In this document: positions 8,465-15,830 of the stretch, one piece after another | How positions within the stretch are numbered: position 1 is the stretch's first letter | Layout of the letters: each line of letters opens with the position of its first letter | Assembly (NCBI GenBank): GCA_035326425.1 | Contig: DAOLFG010000005.1 | Span: forward strand, 62,001-126,000 | DNA: 64,000 nucleotides | Source of the DNA: CALKJU01 sp035326425 | GTDB taxonomy: Bacteria; Pseudomonadota; Alphaproteobacteria; Geminicoccales; Geminicoccaceae | Direction: 5' to 3' | Translations under genes and position numbers: made by a program | Notes under the pieces: generated by a model | The model's input: the letters and a program-made list of their open reading frames with translations, nothing else | Databases searched by the model: none | Told to the model about the DNA's origin: nothing

Positions 8465-9091
8465 TCATCCCACCCGCGGCAGCGCCACCCCGATCATGCA
8501 GTCGCGCGTGACGATGCCGGCCAGCCGTTCCTCGCTCCAGCCTTCGGTGCCTTCCGGCCGCATCGGCACGACCAGATAGCGCAGCTCGGCCGTGGCGTCG
8601 TGGACGGTGATGCCGATGTCCTCGGGCAAGGTGAGCCCGAACTCCGCCAGCACGGCACGCGGCTCGCGAACCACCCGCGAGCGGTAGGCCCGCGACTTGT
8701 ACCAGTCGGGCGAGGCGCCCAGCAGCAGCCGGGGGTAGCAGGAGCACAGCGTGCAGACGATGACGTTGTGGGTGTCGGGCGTGTTCTCGACCGCCCTGAT
8801 CGGGATGCCGCCGCTGTCGATGCCGAGCTGCCGCGCCGCGGCGTTGACGTCCTCCAGCACCAGCTCGCGGAATGCGGGCTCGATCCAACTGCGCGCCACC
8901 AGCCTCGCCCCGTCGGCCGGGCTGCTGCTGTCGATCTGCTCGAGCGCGTGGCGCAGCTCGTCGCCGGTGAAGACGCCCTTCCCGATCATCAGCGCCAGCA
9001 CCGCCTCGACCAGCGTCTCGTGATGGCCGAGCGGCGCGTCCTCGATGTCCGGCTGCTTCGGGTGCGGATGGTGATGGTGGGCATGGCTCAC
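8465..9091 (-). CDS. Cobalt-type nitrile hydratase alpha / thiocyanate hydrolase gamma-like subunit
   Basis: 208 residues from a GTG that overlaps the preceding stop codon (GTGA); longer in-frame starts would run into the upstream gene. The metal-binding claw is C113-T-L-C116-S-C118 within VCTLCSCY. Threonine at the second position is the cobalt-type form, where two of the cysteines are oxidised to sulfinic and sulfenic acids in known enzymes. DWYKSRAYRSRVV and PRAVLAEFGL are typical of the family. A His-rich N-terminus (SHAHHHHPHP) precedes the first helix. It is the last of three minus-strand genes whose order matches scnB-scnA-scnC. Whether the substrate is a nitrile or thiocyanate cannot be decided from sequence. 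Confidence 0.88.
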   Translation of the reverse strand: MSHAHHHHPHPKQPDIEDAPLGHHETLVEAVLALMIGKGVFTGDELRHALEQIDSSSPADGARLVARSWIEPAFRELVLEDVNAAARQLGIDSGGIPIRAVENTPDTHNVIVCTLCSCYPRLLLGASPDWYKSRAYRSRVVREPRAVLAEFGLTLPEDIGITVHDATAELRYLVVPMRPEGTEGWSEERLAGIVTRDCMIGVALPRVG

Positions 9092-9363
9092 GGCAAGGGC
9101 TCCAGCCAGCTCTCCTGCAGATCGACGACCGTGCGATCCACGGCATTCGAGCCCCACAGCTCGGCGTGGGTGAAGCTCACGCGATAGACCGGCTGCCTCG
9201 GCAACCCGTCGCCGCCATAGGCCAAGCTCCCGGGATCGGGATGGACGGCCGCCAAGCCGACGATCCGACCCTGGCGGCCGCGCACATAGAAGGGTGTGCG
9301 GACATGGCCCGGCGGAAAGGAGCTTCGCACACGCACCGGCTGCCCGACGGGGAGGAAGCTCAC
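9088..9363 (-). CDS. Nitrile hydratase beta, C-terminal half (thiocyanate hydrolase alpha-like)
   Basis: 91 residues. This is the SH3-like barrel that forms the C-terminal half of ordinary nitrile hydratase beta subunits: VGQPVRVRSSFPPGHVRTP, YVRGRQGRIVG and the ending AELWGS...VDLQESWLEPLP all fit that domain. In most nitrile hydratases it is fused to the N-terminal half; here the two halves are separate genes with a 4-base ATGA overlap, as in thiocyanate hydrolase and toyocamycin nitrile hydratase. It is translationally coupled to both neighbours. Confidence 0.85.
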   Translation of the reverse strand: MSFLPVGQPVRVRSSFPPGHVRTPFYVRGRQGRIVGLAAVHPDPGSLAYGGDGLPRQPVYRVSFTHAELWGSNAVDRTVVDLQESWLEPLP

Positions 9364-9677
9364 GGCCGCCCCGCCTCGGCGGCGGCCCGCCTGACCGAAT
9401 CCATGGCCCTTCCGAGCTCGTCCACCGAGATCAGCCGCTTCTCCAGCAGGACATTGCTGATCGAGGTGATCCAGCGCTCGAAATAGGACAGGCGGTCATA
9501 GGCTTCCGGGCCGATCTCCTCGATGCCCCGCCGCAACTCGTCCAGCGTCATGAGCTTTCTCGCCAGCAGCAGCCGCAGCAGCGCGTCGACTTTCTTCTCC
9601 CAGGGCGCGTGGGCGTGATCCACGAGATCGATCGGCCCGGCCTCAAGGCCGCCCATGTCGTGGTGCCGTCGCAGCAT
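9360..9677 (-). CDS. Nitrile hydratase beta, N-terminal half (thiocyanate hydrolase beta-like)
   Basis: 105 residues. The start HHDMGGLEAGPI corresponds to the GIHDxGG opening of nitrile hydratase beta subunits. WEKKVDALLRLLLA, SYFERWITSISNVLLEKRLIS and DELGRAM match the helical N-terminal domain of that subunit. It is the first gene of the three-gene minus-strand operon, divergent from modA with about 110 bases between start codons. No activator protein gene (P47K/NhaE-like metallochaperone) is seen next to it, although cobalt-type enzymes often need one. Confidence 0.82.
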   Translation of the reverse strand: MLRRHHDMGGLEAGPIDLVDHAHAPWEKKVDALLRLLLARKLMTLDELRRGIEEIGPEAYDRLSYFERWITSISNVLLEKRLISVDELGRAMDSVRRAAAEAGRP

Positions 9678-9746
9678 CGCTGTCGTCCACCTGATGGATC
9701 CCCCTGATCCTAAACTCGGCGCTGCCGGTTGTCATCGCGGCCGGCA

Positions 9747-9770
9747 CGCTGTATTCGTCGAGCTATAGCG
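9747..9770. promoter_or_regulatory. Candidate ModE-binding site upstream of modA
   Basis: CGCTGTAT-N8-CTATAGCG is an imperfect inverted repeat (6 of 8 paired positions agree) ending 16 bases before the modA ATG, just upstream of the GGAGGAGA ribosome site. Its spacing and the C-G-x-T-x-T-A outline resemble the ModE box of molybdate operons. Binding here by the ModE-like protein encoded at 12349-12717 would repress transport when molybdate is plentiful. Confidence 0.5.
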
Positions 9771-9786
9771 CCTGGAGGAGACGGCG

Positions 9787-10569
9787 ATGCTCGGGCTGGT
9801 GAGAAGAGGCTTCCTGGCGTTGGTCCTCGGCGTTGGCCTCGCCGCGACGGCGCAAGCCGCGGACACGCAGGTCTTCGCCGCGGCCAGCCTGAAGAACGCG
9901 CTCGACAACATCATCGCCCAATACAAGGCCGAGACCGGCAAGGTGGTCTCCGCCTCCTATGCCGCCAGCTCGGCGCTGGCGCGGCAGATCGAGCAGGGCG
10001 CGCCTGCCGATATCTTCATGTCGGCCGACCTCGACTGGATGGACTATCTGCAGCAGCGCAATCTCATCGAGCCGGACACACGGGTCAACCTGCTCGGCAA
10101 CCGGCTGGTGCTGATCGCGCCCGCGGACTCGAACGCACAGATCGAGATCGGCAAGGGCTTCGAGCTCGCCAAGCTCCTGGGCGACGGCCGGCTGGCGGTG
10201 GGCGAGACCTCATCGGTGCCGGCCGGCCGGTATGCCAAGGCGGCGCTCGAGTCATTGGGCGCCTGGGCGTCGGTGGAGAGCAAGCTGGCGCCGGCCGAGA
10301 ACGTCCGCGCGGCGATGGCCCTGGTGGCGCGCGGCGAGGCGCCGCTCGGCATCGTCTACGAGACCGACGCCGCGGCGGACAAGAGCGTCAAGGTAGTCGG
10401 CTTCTTTCCGCAGGACAGCCACCCGCCGATCGTCTATCCGGTGGCGCTGACAGCAGCCTCGACCAACCCCGATGCGCCGGCCTTCCTCGCCTATGTCCGC
10501 TCCGCCAGGGCCGCCCCGCTGTTCAAGGAGCAGGGCTTCACGCTCATCGGCGTTGCCGCCGGCAGCTAG
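9787..10569 (+). CDS. modA: Molybdate ABC transporter, periplasmic binding protein
   Basis: 260 residues with a signal peptide ending near AATAQA. The mature protein begins with the ModA pattern VFAAASLKNALDNIIAQY, where the Ser and Ala backbone contact the oxyanion. DIFMSADLDWMDYLQ and GIVYETDA are other family landmarks. It delivers molybdate (possibly tungstate) to ModBC. It begins the modABC operon, directly abuts modB (the stop TAG is followed at once by the modB ATG), and is divergent from the nitrile-hydratase-like genes. Confidence 0.93.
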   Translation: MLGLVRRGFLALVLGVGLAATAQAADTQVFAAASLKNALDNIIAQYKAETGKVVSASYAASSALARQIEQGAPADIFMSADLDWMDYLQQRNLIEPDTRVNLLGNRLVLIAPADSNAQIEIGKGFELAKLLGDGRLAVGETSSVPAGRYAKAALESLGAWASVESKLAPAENVRAAMALVARGEAPLGIVYETDAAADKSVKVVGFFPQDSHPPIVYPVALTAASTNPDAPAFLAYVRSARAAPLFKEQGFTLIGVAAGS

Positions 10570-11262
10570 ATGCTCGGGCTGACGCCCGACGAGCTGGTAG
10601 CGGTCCGTCTCAGCCTCAGGGTCGCCACCTGGGCGACCCTGGCGAGCCTTCCGGTCGGCCTCGCCGTGGCCCTGCTGCTGGCGCGTGGCCGGTTCTGGGG
10701 CCATTCGGCGCTCAACGTCCTGGTCCATCTGCCGCTGGTGCTGCCGCCGGTGGTCACCGGCTACATCCTGCTGCTGCTGCTCGGCCGGCGCGGGCCGCTG
10801 GGCCAATTGCTGGAGCAGACCCTCGGCATCGTCGTCGCCTTCCGCTGGACCGGTGCCGTGATCGCCTCGGCGGTGATGGGCTTCCCGCTGCTGGTGCGGG
10901 CGATCCGCCTTTCGCTGGAGGCGGTCGACCACCGGCTCGAGGACGCCGCCCGCACGCTCGGCGCCAGCGGCCCCTGGGTCTTCCTCACCGTCACCCTGCC
11001 GCTGGTGCTGCCCGGCATCCTCGCCGGCATGATCCTGTGCTTCGCCAAGAGCCTGGGCGAGTTCGGCGCCACCATCACCTTCGTCTCGGCCATCCCCGGC
11101 GAGACCCGGACCCTGCCGGCGGCGATCTACTCGCTGACCCAGGTGCCGGGCGGCGAGGCCGGGGCGCTGCGGCTGACCATGGTGGCGGTGGCCCTGGCGA
11201 TGCTGGCGCTGCTCGCCTCCGAGATCGCGGCGAGGCGGGTGGCGGCGCGCGTCGTCGAATGA
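10570..11262 (+). CDS. modB: Molybdate ABC transporter permease
   Basis: 230 residues with five or six membrane segments (for example ATLASLPVGLAVALLLA and VLVHLPLVLPPVVTGYILLLL). The EAA-type coupling loop lies at EDAARTLGASGPWVFLTVTLPLVLPGI, the site that docks on ModC. The C-terminal stretch includes GEFGATITFVSAIPGETRTLP, typical of ModB/CysT permeases. Its stop codon overlaps the modC start by 3 bases (ATGA). Confidence 0.94.
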   Translation: MLGLTPDELVAVRLSLRVATWATLASLPVGLAVALLLARGRFWGHSALNVLVHLPLVLPPVVTGYILLLLLGRRGPLGQLLEQTLGIVVAFRWTGAVIASAVMGFPLLVRAIRLSLEAVDHRLEDAARTLGASGPWVFLTVTLPLVLPGILAGMILCFAKSLGEFGATITFVSAIPGETRTLPAAIYSLTQVPGGEAGALRLTMVAVALAMLALLASEIAARRVAARVVE

Positions 11263-12383
11263 GCCTCGAGGTCGACATCGCCATGCAGCTCGGCACGTTC
11301 GAGCTGGAGGCACGCTTCACCGCGACGTCCGGCATCACCGCGCTGTTCGGCCGCTCGGGCTCGGGCAAGACCTCGATCATCAATGCCATCGCCGGCCTGA
11401 TCCGGCCCGAGCGCGGCCGGATCGCCGTCGACGGCACCGTGCTGCTCGACCGGGAGCGCGGCATCGACCTGCCGGCGCATCGCCGTCGCGTCGGCTACGT
11501 CTTCCAGGAGGCGCGGCTGTTCCCACACCTCACCGTGCGCCAGAACCTGCTCTACGGCCGTTGGTTCACGCCGCCACGCGAGCGCAGCGCCACGCTCGAC
11601 GAGATCGTCGAGCTCCTGGCGCTCGGCTCGCTGCTCGGCCGCCGGCCTTCGCGGCTGTCGGGTGGCGAGCGGCAGCGGGTGGCGATCGGCCGCGCCCTGC
11701 TCGCCAGCCCGCGCATCCTGCTGATGGACGAGCCGCTGGCCTCGCTGGACGCGGCGCGCAAGGCCGAGATCCTGCCGTTCGTCGAGCGGCTCGGCCACGA
11801 GCTGCGGCTGCCGGTCGTCTATGTCAGCCACGCGCTGGAGGAGGTGGCGAGGCTGGCCTCGACCGTGGTGCTGGTGGCCGAGGGGCGCGTCGCCGATGCC
11901 GGTCCCACCGCCGATGTCCTGACCCGCATGGACTCCGCCGGCCGCAGCGGGCGGTTCGAGACAGCGTCGCTTCTGGAGGTGCGCGTCGCGGGGCAGGACG
12001 AGTCGTTCGGGCTCACCAGGCTCGACCATTCGGCCGGAACCCTGGTCGTCCCGGCCCTCGCCGTTCCTGCCGGCACCACGCTGCGCCTGCGCATCCGCGC
12101 CCGCGATGTCGCCGTCTCCATCGCCCCGCCGCACGGCCTGTCGATCCGCAACGTCCTGCGCGGCCGGGTGGCGCGGCTGGTGCCGATGCCGCCGGCGCTG
12201 GTCGAGGTCGAGCTCGACCTCGCGGGCTCGCCGCTCGCCGCCCGCATCACCCGCCGCTCGGCTGTCGAGCTCGACCTGTCGATCGGCCGCGAGGTCTGGG
12301 CGCTCATCAAGTCGGCGGCCCTCGAAGGTCCGGGAGCCACCCCGGCGCTCAGCTGGGAGGACGAATCGGAGCTTCCTGGCTGA
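11259..12383 (+). CDS. modC: Molybdate ABC transporter ATP-binding protein
   Basis: 374 residues starting at the ATGA overlap with modB. Walker A GRSGSGKTS is at 31-39, the Q-loop is YVFQEARLFPHL, the signature is RLSGGERQRVAIGRALL and Walker B is ILLMDEPLASLD. The last 85 or so residues form a TOBE/MOP domain (ISIRNVLRGRVARL...VEVELDLAGSPLAARITRRSA) that binds molybdate and gives feedback inhibition in known ModC proteins. Its 3' end overlaps the opposite-strand modE gene by 35 bases. Confidence 0.94.
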   Translation: MSLEVDIAMQLGTFELEARFTATSGITALFGRSGSGKTSIINAIAGLIRPERGRIAVDGTVLLDRERGIDLPAHRRRVGYVFQEARLFPHLTVRQNLLYGRWFTPPRERSATLDEIVELLALGSLLGRRPSRLSGGERQRVAIGRALLASPRILLMDEPLASLDAARKAEILPFVERLGHELRLPVVYVSHALEEVARLASTVVLVAEGRVADAGPTADVLTRMDSAGRSGRFETASLLEVRVAGQDESFGLTRLDHSAGTLVVPALAVPAGTTLRLRIRARDVAVSIAPPHGLSIRNVLRGRVARLVPMPPALVEVELDLAGSPLAARITRRSAVELDLSIGREVWALIKSAALEGPGATPALSWEDESELPG

Positions 12384-12717
12384 CCGCGAGCCCAGCCTCG
12401 AGCGCATCGACATCCGCCGAAAGCGCCTGGCGCGCCAGCGCCTCCATCGCCCGGTAGCGTGCCACCAGGTCCGCCCCGAAGGGCGTCAGCGCCGCCCCGC
12501 CGCCCTGCGTGCCGCCCAGCCTCGTCACCACCACCGGCTCGCGGAAGGTCTGGTTCAGATCGTCGACCAGGTCCCAGGCCCGCTTGTAGGACATGCCGAT
12601 CGACCGGCCCGCCGCCGAGATCGAGCCCGTCGACTGGATGCGCTCCAGCAGCGCTACCTTGCCGGGCCCCAGCCGCCGTCCGCCGGGGAAGTCCAGTCTG
12701 AGGCTGAGGCGAGTCAC
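12349..12717 (-). CDS. modE: ModE-type winged-helix molybdate regulator without TOBE domain
   Basis: 122 residues. LGPGKVALLERIQSTGSISAAGRSIGMSYKRAWDLVDDLNQTF and VVVTRLGGTQGGGAALTPFG are the LysR-like DNA-binding domain of ModE. Full-length E. coli-type ModE has about 260 residues with two C-terminal TOBE units that bind molybdate; here the protein ends after the dimerisation helix. It lies at the 3' end of modC on the opposite strand, overlapping it by 35 bases. Such short ModE proteins occur in other bacteria; how they sense molybdate is not evident from the sequence. The candidate target is 9747-9770. Confidence 0.85.
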   Translation of the reverse strand: MTRLSLRLDFPGGRRLGPGKVALLERIQSTGSISAAGRSIGMSYKRAWDLVDDLNQTFREPVVVTRLGGTQGGGAALTPFGADLVARYRAMEALARQALSADVDALEAGLAVSQEAPIRPPS

Positions 12718-12745
12718 GCGGCCGAACTCCAGCCTGATACCAAGC

Positions 12746-12760
12746 TTAGAATCATTTCAA
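12746..12760. promoter_or_regulatory. Weak iron-control-like inverted repeat upstream of futA
   Basis: TTAGAA-TCA-TTTCAA is an imperfect repeat (4 of 6 pairs) in the AT-richer 139-base gap between modE and the iron-binding protein gene. Its outline recalls the Irr iron-control element of alphaproteobacteria. The match is weak and listed only as a candidate. Confidence 0.2.
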
Positions 12761-12856
12761 CTCTATACAAGGACGTGTTTCGCCTTCCTCGTGCGAATAG
12801 ACCATTGCGTTGAGGTGTTGCAGCCACGGGCTCGACCATTTCAGGAGGAAATATCC

Positions 12857-13891
12857 ATGCTACGCATCACCCGGCGCCATGCCGTTGCCGCGGTGGCGCT
12901 CGCGGCCAGCTTGCTGGCCGGTGGCGCCGCCCGTGCCGAAGGTGAGGTCAACGTCTACAACGCGCGTCACTATGGCACGGACGACCAGCTCTGGAACGGC
13001 CTGACCAAGGCCACGGGTATCAAGGTCAACGTCGTCTCGGGCAACCACGACGAGCTGATCCAGCGCATGGTGACCGAGGGTCAGAACAGCCCCGCCGACC
13101 TGTTCATCACGGTCGACGCCGGACGTCTCGCCTTCGCAATGGACAAAGGCGTCTTCCAGCCGGTGACCTCGCCAGTGCTGGACGCTACGATCCCGGCCAA
13201 CCTGCGCGAGCCCTCGGGGCTGTGGTACGGCATGGCGATGCGCGCGCGTGTCATCATGTACGACAAGAGCAAGGTGAAGCCCGGCGACATCTCGACCTAC
13301 GAGGATCTCGCCGACCCGAAGTGGAAGGGACAGATCCTCATCCGCTCCAGCACCAATGTCTACAATCTCAGCCTGATGGGCTCCCTGCTGGCGGCGCATG
13401 GCGCCGAGAAGACCGAGGCGTGGTGCAAGGGCCTGGTCGCCAACATGGCCCGTCCGCCGGAAGGCGGCGACACCGACCAGATCAACGCCGTGGCTGCCGG
13501 CGTCGGCTCGCTGGCGGTGTCCAACACCTACTACCTCGCCAGGCTCGGCTCTTCGGGCAAGCCGGCCGAGCAGGCGGTGTTCGACAAGATCGGCGTGATC
13601 TTCCCCAACCAGAACGACCGCGGCACCCACGTCAACGTCAGCGGAGTCGGTGTCGCGAAGTATGCGCCCAACAAGGACAACGCCGTCAAGGCGATGGAGT
13701 ACCTCGCCTCGCCGGAGGCCCAGCGCTACTTCGCCGACGTCAGCCTGGAATACCCGGCGAACCCCGAGGTGAAGCCGCACCCGGTGCTGGCCGGCTTCGG
13801 CAGCTTCGAGCAGGACAAGCTGAACGCCGCCACCTTCGCGGCCAACAGCGCCGAGGTCGCCAAGATCGCCGACCGCTGCGGCTGGAGGTGA
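12857..13891 (+). CDS. futA: Periplasmic Fe(3+)-binding protein of an iron ABC transporter
   Basis: 344 residues. The ATG at 12857 follows a strong AGGAGGAA ribosome site; the longer in-frame ORF upstream overlaps modE and lacks a signal peptide. The signal peptide ends near GGAARAEG. The mature start EVNVYNARHYGTDDQLW and later GSLAVSNTYYLARLG are the FutA/IdiA/FbpA pattern; the tyrosine pair in NTYYLARL ligates ferric iron in the family. The matching permease and ATPase genes are not in the window. A strong hairpin follows the gene. Confidence 0.88.
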   Translation: MLRITRRHAVAAVALAASLLAGGAARAEGEVNVYNARHYGTDDQLWNGLTKATGIKVNVVSGNHDELIQRMVTEGQNSPADLFITVDAGRLAFAMDKGVFQPVTSPVLDATIPANLREPSGLWYGMAMRARVIMYDKSKVKPGDISTYEDLADPKWKGQILIRSSTNVYNLSLMGSLLAAHGAEKTEAWCKGLVANMARPPEGGDTDQINAVAAGVGSLAVSNTYYLARLGSSGKPAEQAVFDKIGVIFPNQNDRGTHVNVSGVGVAKYAPNKDNAVKAMEYLASPEAQRYFADVSLEYPANPEVKPHPVLAGFGSFEQDKLNAATFAANSAEVAKIADRCGWR

Positions 13892-13928
13892 GCGGGGCAC
13901 GCCCGGCCTTTTGCTGATCATACGGTCT

Positions 13929-13955
13929 CGGTGCCCGGCCTTCCGCCGGGCACCG
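13929..13955. terminator. Hairpin terminator between convergent futA and TRAP dctM
   Basis: CGGTGCCCGGC and GCCGGGCACCG form a perfect 11-base stem around CTTCC. It sits between two converging genes (futA ends 13891, dctM ends 13966) and could serve both directions, although no long T-run is present. Confidence 0.65.
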
Positions 13956-13965
13956 GACGCCGCCT

Positions 13966-15261
13966 TCAAGGCTTGATGAGACCGAAATAGCGCGGCAGGG
14001 CCAGGGTGAGGTCGGGCCACAGGCCGATCATCAGCAGGATCAGCGCCCCGCTGGCGATGAAGGGGAGCAGTGCCCGGCCAAGCGTGCCGATGCCGATCTT
14101 GGCGATGTTGGCCACGGCGAACAGCACGTTGCCGACCGGCGGGGTGATCAGCCCGAGCACGCAGTTGACGATCAGCATGATGCCGAGCTGCACGGGATGG
14201 AGGCCCGCCGCCAGCGCCAGCGGCGTCACGACCGGCGCGAACAGGATAATGGCGATGCTGGCGTCCAGCCACATGCCGCAGAACAGGAAGAACAGGTTGA
14301 TGATCAGCACGACGCTCAGCAGGTCGTGACTGACACCCGCCAGCATGGTCTTCACCACCATGGGCAGGTTCTCCATCGCGAAGACCCAGCTCATCGCCGA
14401 GGCGCCGGCGATGATGAAGAACAGCCGTGCCGTGTCCATCGAGGCGGTGGAGAGGATGGGGCCGAGGTCGGCGAGCTTCAGCGTCCGCAGGAAGACGAAG
14501 CCGATCACCAGCGAATAGACCACGCAGGCGGCGGCGGCCTCGGTCGGCGTGAACCAGCCGAGGATGATGCCGCGGATCATGATCACCGGCATGATGATAG
14601 CGAAGAAGGCATCGCGGAAGCCGAGGATCAGCTTCCTGGGCGTCACCTCGACCTCGACCTTGGGATATTGCTTGCGCCAGGAGATCCACTGCACCTGCGC
14701 CATCTGCACCACCGTCATCAGGATGCCGGGCATGATGGCGGCGGCGAACATGGCACCGACCGAGACGTTGGTGACGGCACAGTAGACGATGATGATGGTG
14801 GAAGGCGGGATGATGGCGCCCATCAGCGCCGATGCGGCGGTGATCGCCGCCGAGAACGGCCGATCGTAGCCCTGCCGCTCCATGGCGTAGATGAACATCC
14901 GCCCCTGGCTGGCGATGTCGCCGAGCGCCACGCCGGTCACACCGGCGAACAGCATCGACGAGACGACATTGACCTGGGCGAGGCCGCCGCGCACCCGGCC
15001 GACGATCAGGTTGCAGAAGTCGAACAGGCGATCCGTGAGGTTCGCCTTGTTCATGATCTCGCCGGTGAGCAGGAAGAACGGTATCGCCATCAGCACGAAG
15101 ACGTCGATGCCGGTGAACATCTTCTCCGGCAGCATGCGCAGGAACAGCAGGTTGCCGGAAAACAGGAAATAGGCCGTCGACGACAGCAGCATCACCAGCG
15201 CGATGGGCAGGCCGAGCGCCAGCAGCACCAGGAAGACCAGGATGAACCCGCCGATGTCCAT
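13966..15261 (-). CDS. dctM: TRAP transporter large permease subunit (DctM)
   Basis: 431 residues with about 12 hydrophobic segments. Typical DctM stretches are visible: LLALGLPIALVMLLSS at the start, MAIPFFLLTGEIMN, GAIIPPSTIIIVY and GLITPPVGNVLFAVANIAKIG. It is the sodium-coupled membrane component of a tripartite periplasmic transporter. It is the last gene of the minus-strand dctP-dctQ-dctM operon, starting 3 bases after dctQ ends. Substrate is set by DctP. Confidence 0.95.
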   Translation of the reverse strand: MDIGGFILVFLVLLALGLPIALVMLLSSTAYFLFSGNLLFLRMLPEKMFTGIDVFVLMAIPFFLLTGEIMNKANLTDRLFDFCNLIVGRVRGGLAQVNVVSSMLFAGVTGVALGDIASQGRMFIYAMERQGYDRPFSAAITAASALMGAIIPPSTIIIVYCAVTNVSVGAMFAAAIMPGILMTVVQMAQVQWISWRKQYPKVEVEVTPRKLILGFRDAFFAIIMPVIMIRGIILGWFTPTEAAAACVVYSLVIGFVFLRTLKLADLGPILSTASMDTARLFFIIAGASAMSWVFAMENLPMVVKTMLAGVSHDLLSVVLIINLFFLFCGMWLDASIAIILFAPVVTPLALAAGLHPVQLGIMLIVNCVLGLITPPVGNVLFAVANIAKIGIGTLGRALLPFIASGALILLMIGLWPDLTLALPRYFGLIKP

Positions 15262-15264
15262 GGC

Positions 15265-15771
15265 TCAGCGCGCCGCGTCGACGGGCAGGCGGCCCATGAT
15301 CTGCAGGACCTCGCGCCATATGTTGACCAGCGTGGCCAGGATCATCAGCAGGGCGCCCGCGGGCAGGGCGAGATAGGGAATGCGCATGCTGAGCCCCAGC
15401 GCCGGCGCATGCGTGACGGCCCGGGCATTGGCCACATGCCAGGACTCGTAGAGCAGGATGACCAGGAAGCCCAAGACCAGCAGACGCAGCAGCAGCGACA
15501 GCCCCACTCGTACCCTGGGGCCTAGGTAGTCGGTGAGGAGATCCATCTGGATGTGGTCGTCGCGCCGCAGCAGCACCGCCGCCCCCAGCATCGACAGCCA
15601 GACCAGCAGGAAGCGCGTCAGCTCCTCGGACCAGGAGAACGAGAAGCCGAGGAAGTTACGGGAGAGGATCAGCAAGGCGATGACGGCCGTCATCAACAGC
15701 AGCATCGCGTTGCACAACAGCTCGACAATACGGCACACGCCGTCGGTCAGCCGGCTGACACGCTCGTACAT
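15265..15771 (-). CDS. dctQ: TRAP transporter small permease subunit (DctQ)
   Basis: 168 residues from ATG at 15771 (MYERVSRLTDG). Four membrane segments are visible: CNAMLLLMTAVIALLILSRN, FLLVWLSMLGAAVLL, LLLRLLVLGFLVILLYES and LALPAGALLMILATLVNI. FSFSWSEELTRFLLVWLSMLGAA is the conserved DctQ signature. It joins DctM to form the membrane complex. A longer in-frame ORF upstream overlaps dctP and is not used. Confidence 0.92.
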   Translation of the reverse strand: MYERVSRLTDGVCRIVELLCNAMLLLMTAVIALLILSRNFLGFSFSWSEELTRFLLVWLSMLGAAVLLRRDDHIQMDLLTDYLGPRVRVGLSLLLRLLVLGFLVILLYESWHVANARAVTHAPALGLSMRIPYLALPAGALLMILATLVNIWREVLQIMGRLPVDAAR

Positions 15772-15830
15772 TCGCTTGGTCTCTGGAGACGGCCCGCCGC
15801 CGTGATGGCGGTGGGCGGATCCTTGGCTGC

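Noticed and set aside
9088..9677. Frameshifted single nitrile hydratase beta gene
   Set aside because: Each half has its own start, an ATGA overlap and intact ends matching the separate subunits of thiocyanate hydrolase, so a natural split is more likely than an error.
14197..15525. Plus-strand frame of 442 codons opposite the TRAP permease genes
   Set aside because: Composition is His/Asp/Gln-rich low complexity, the expected reverse of membrane-helix codons; DctM and DctQ are certain.
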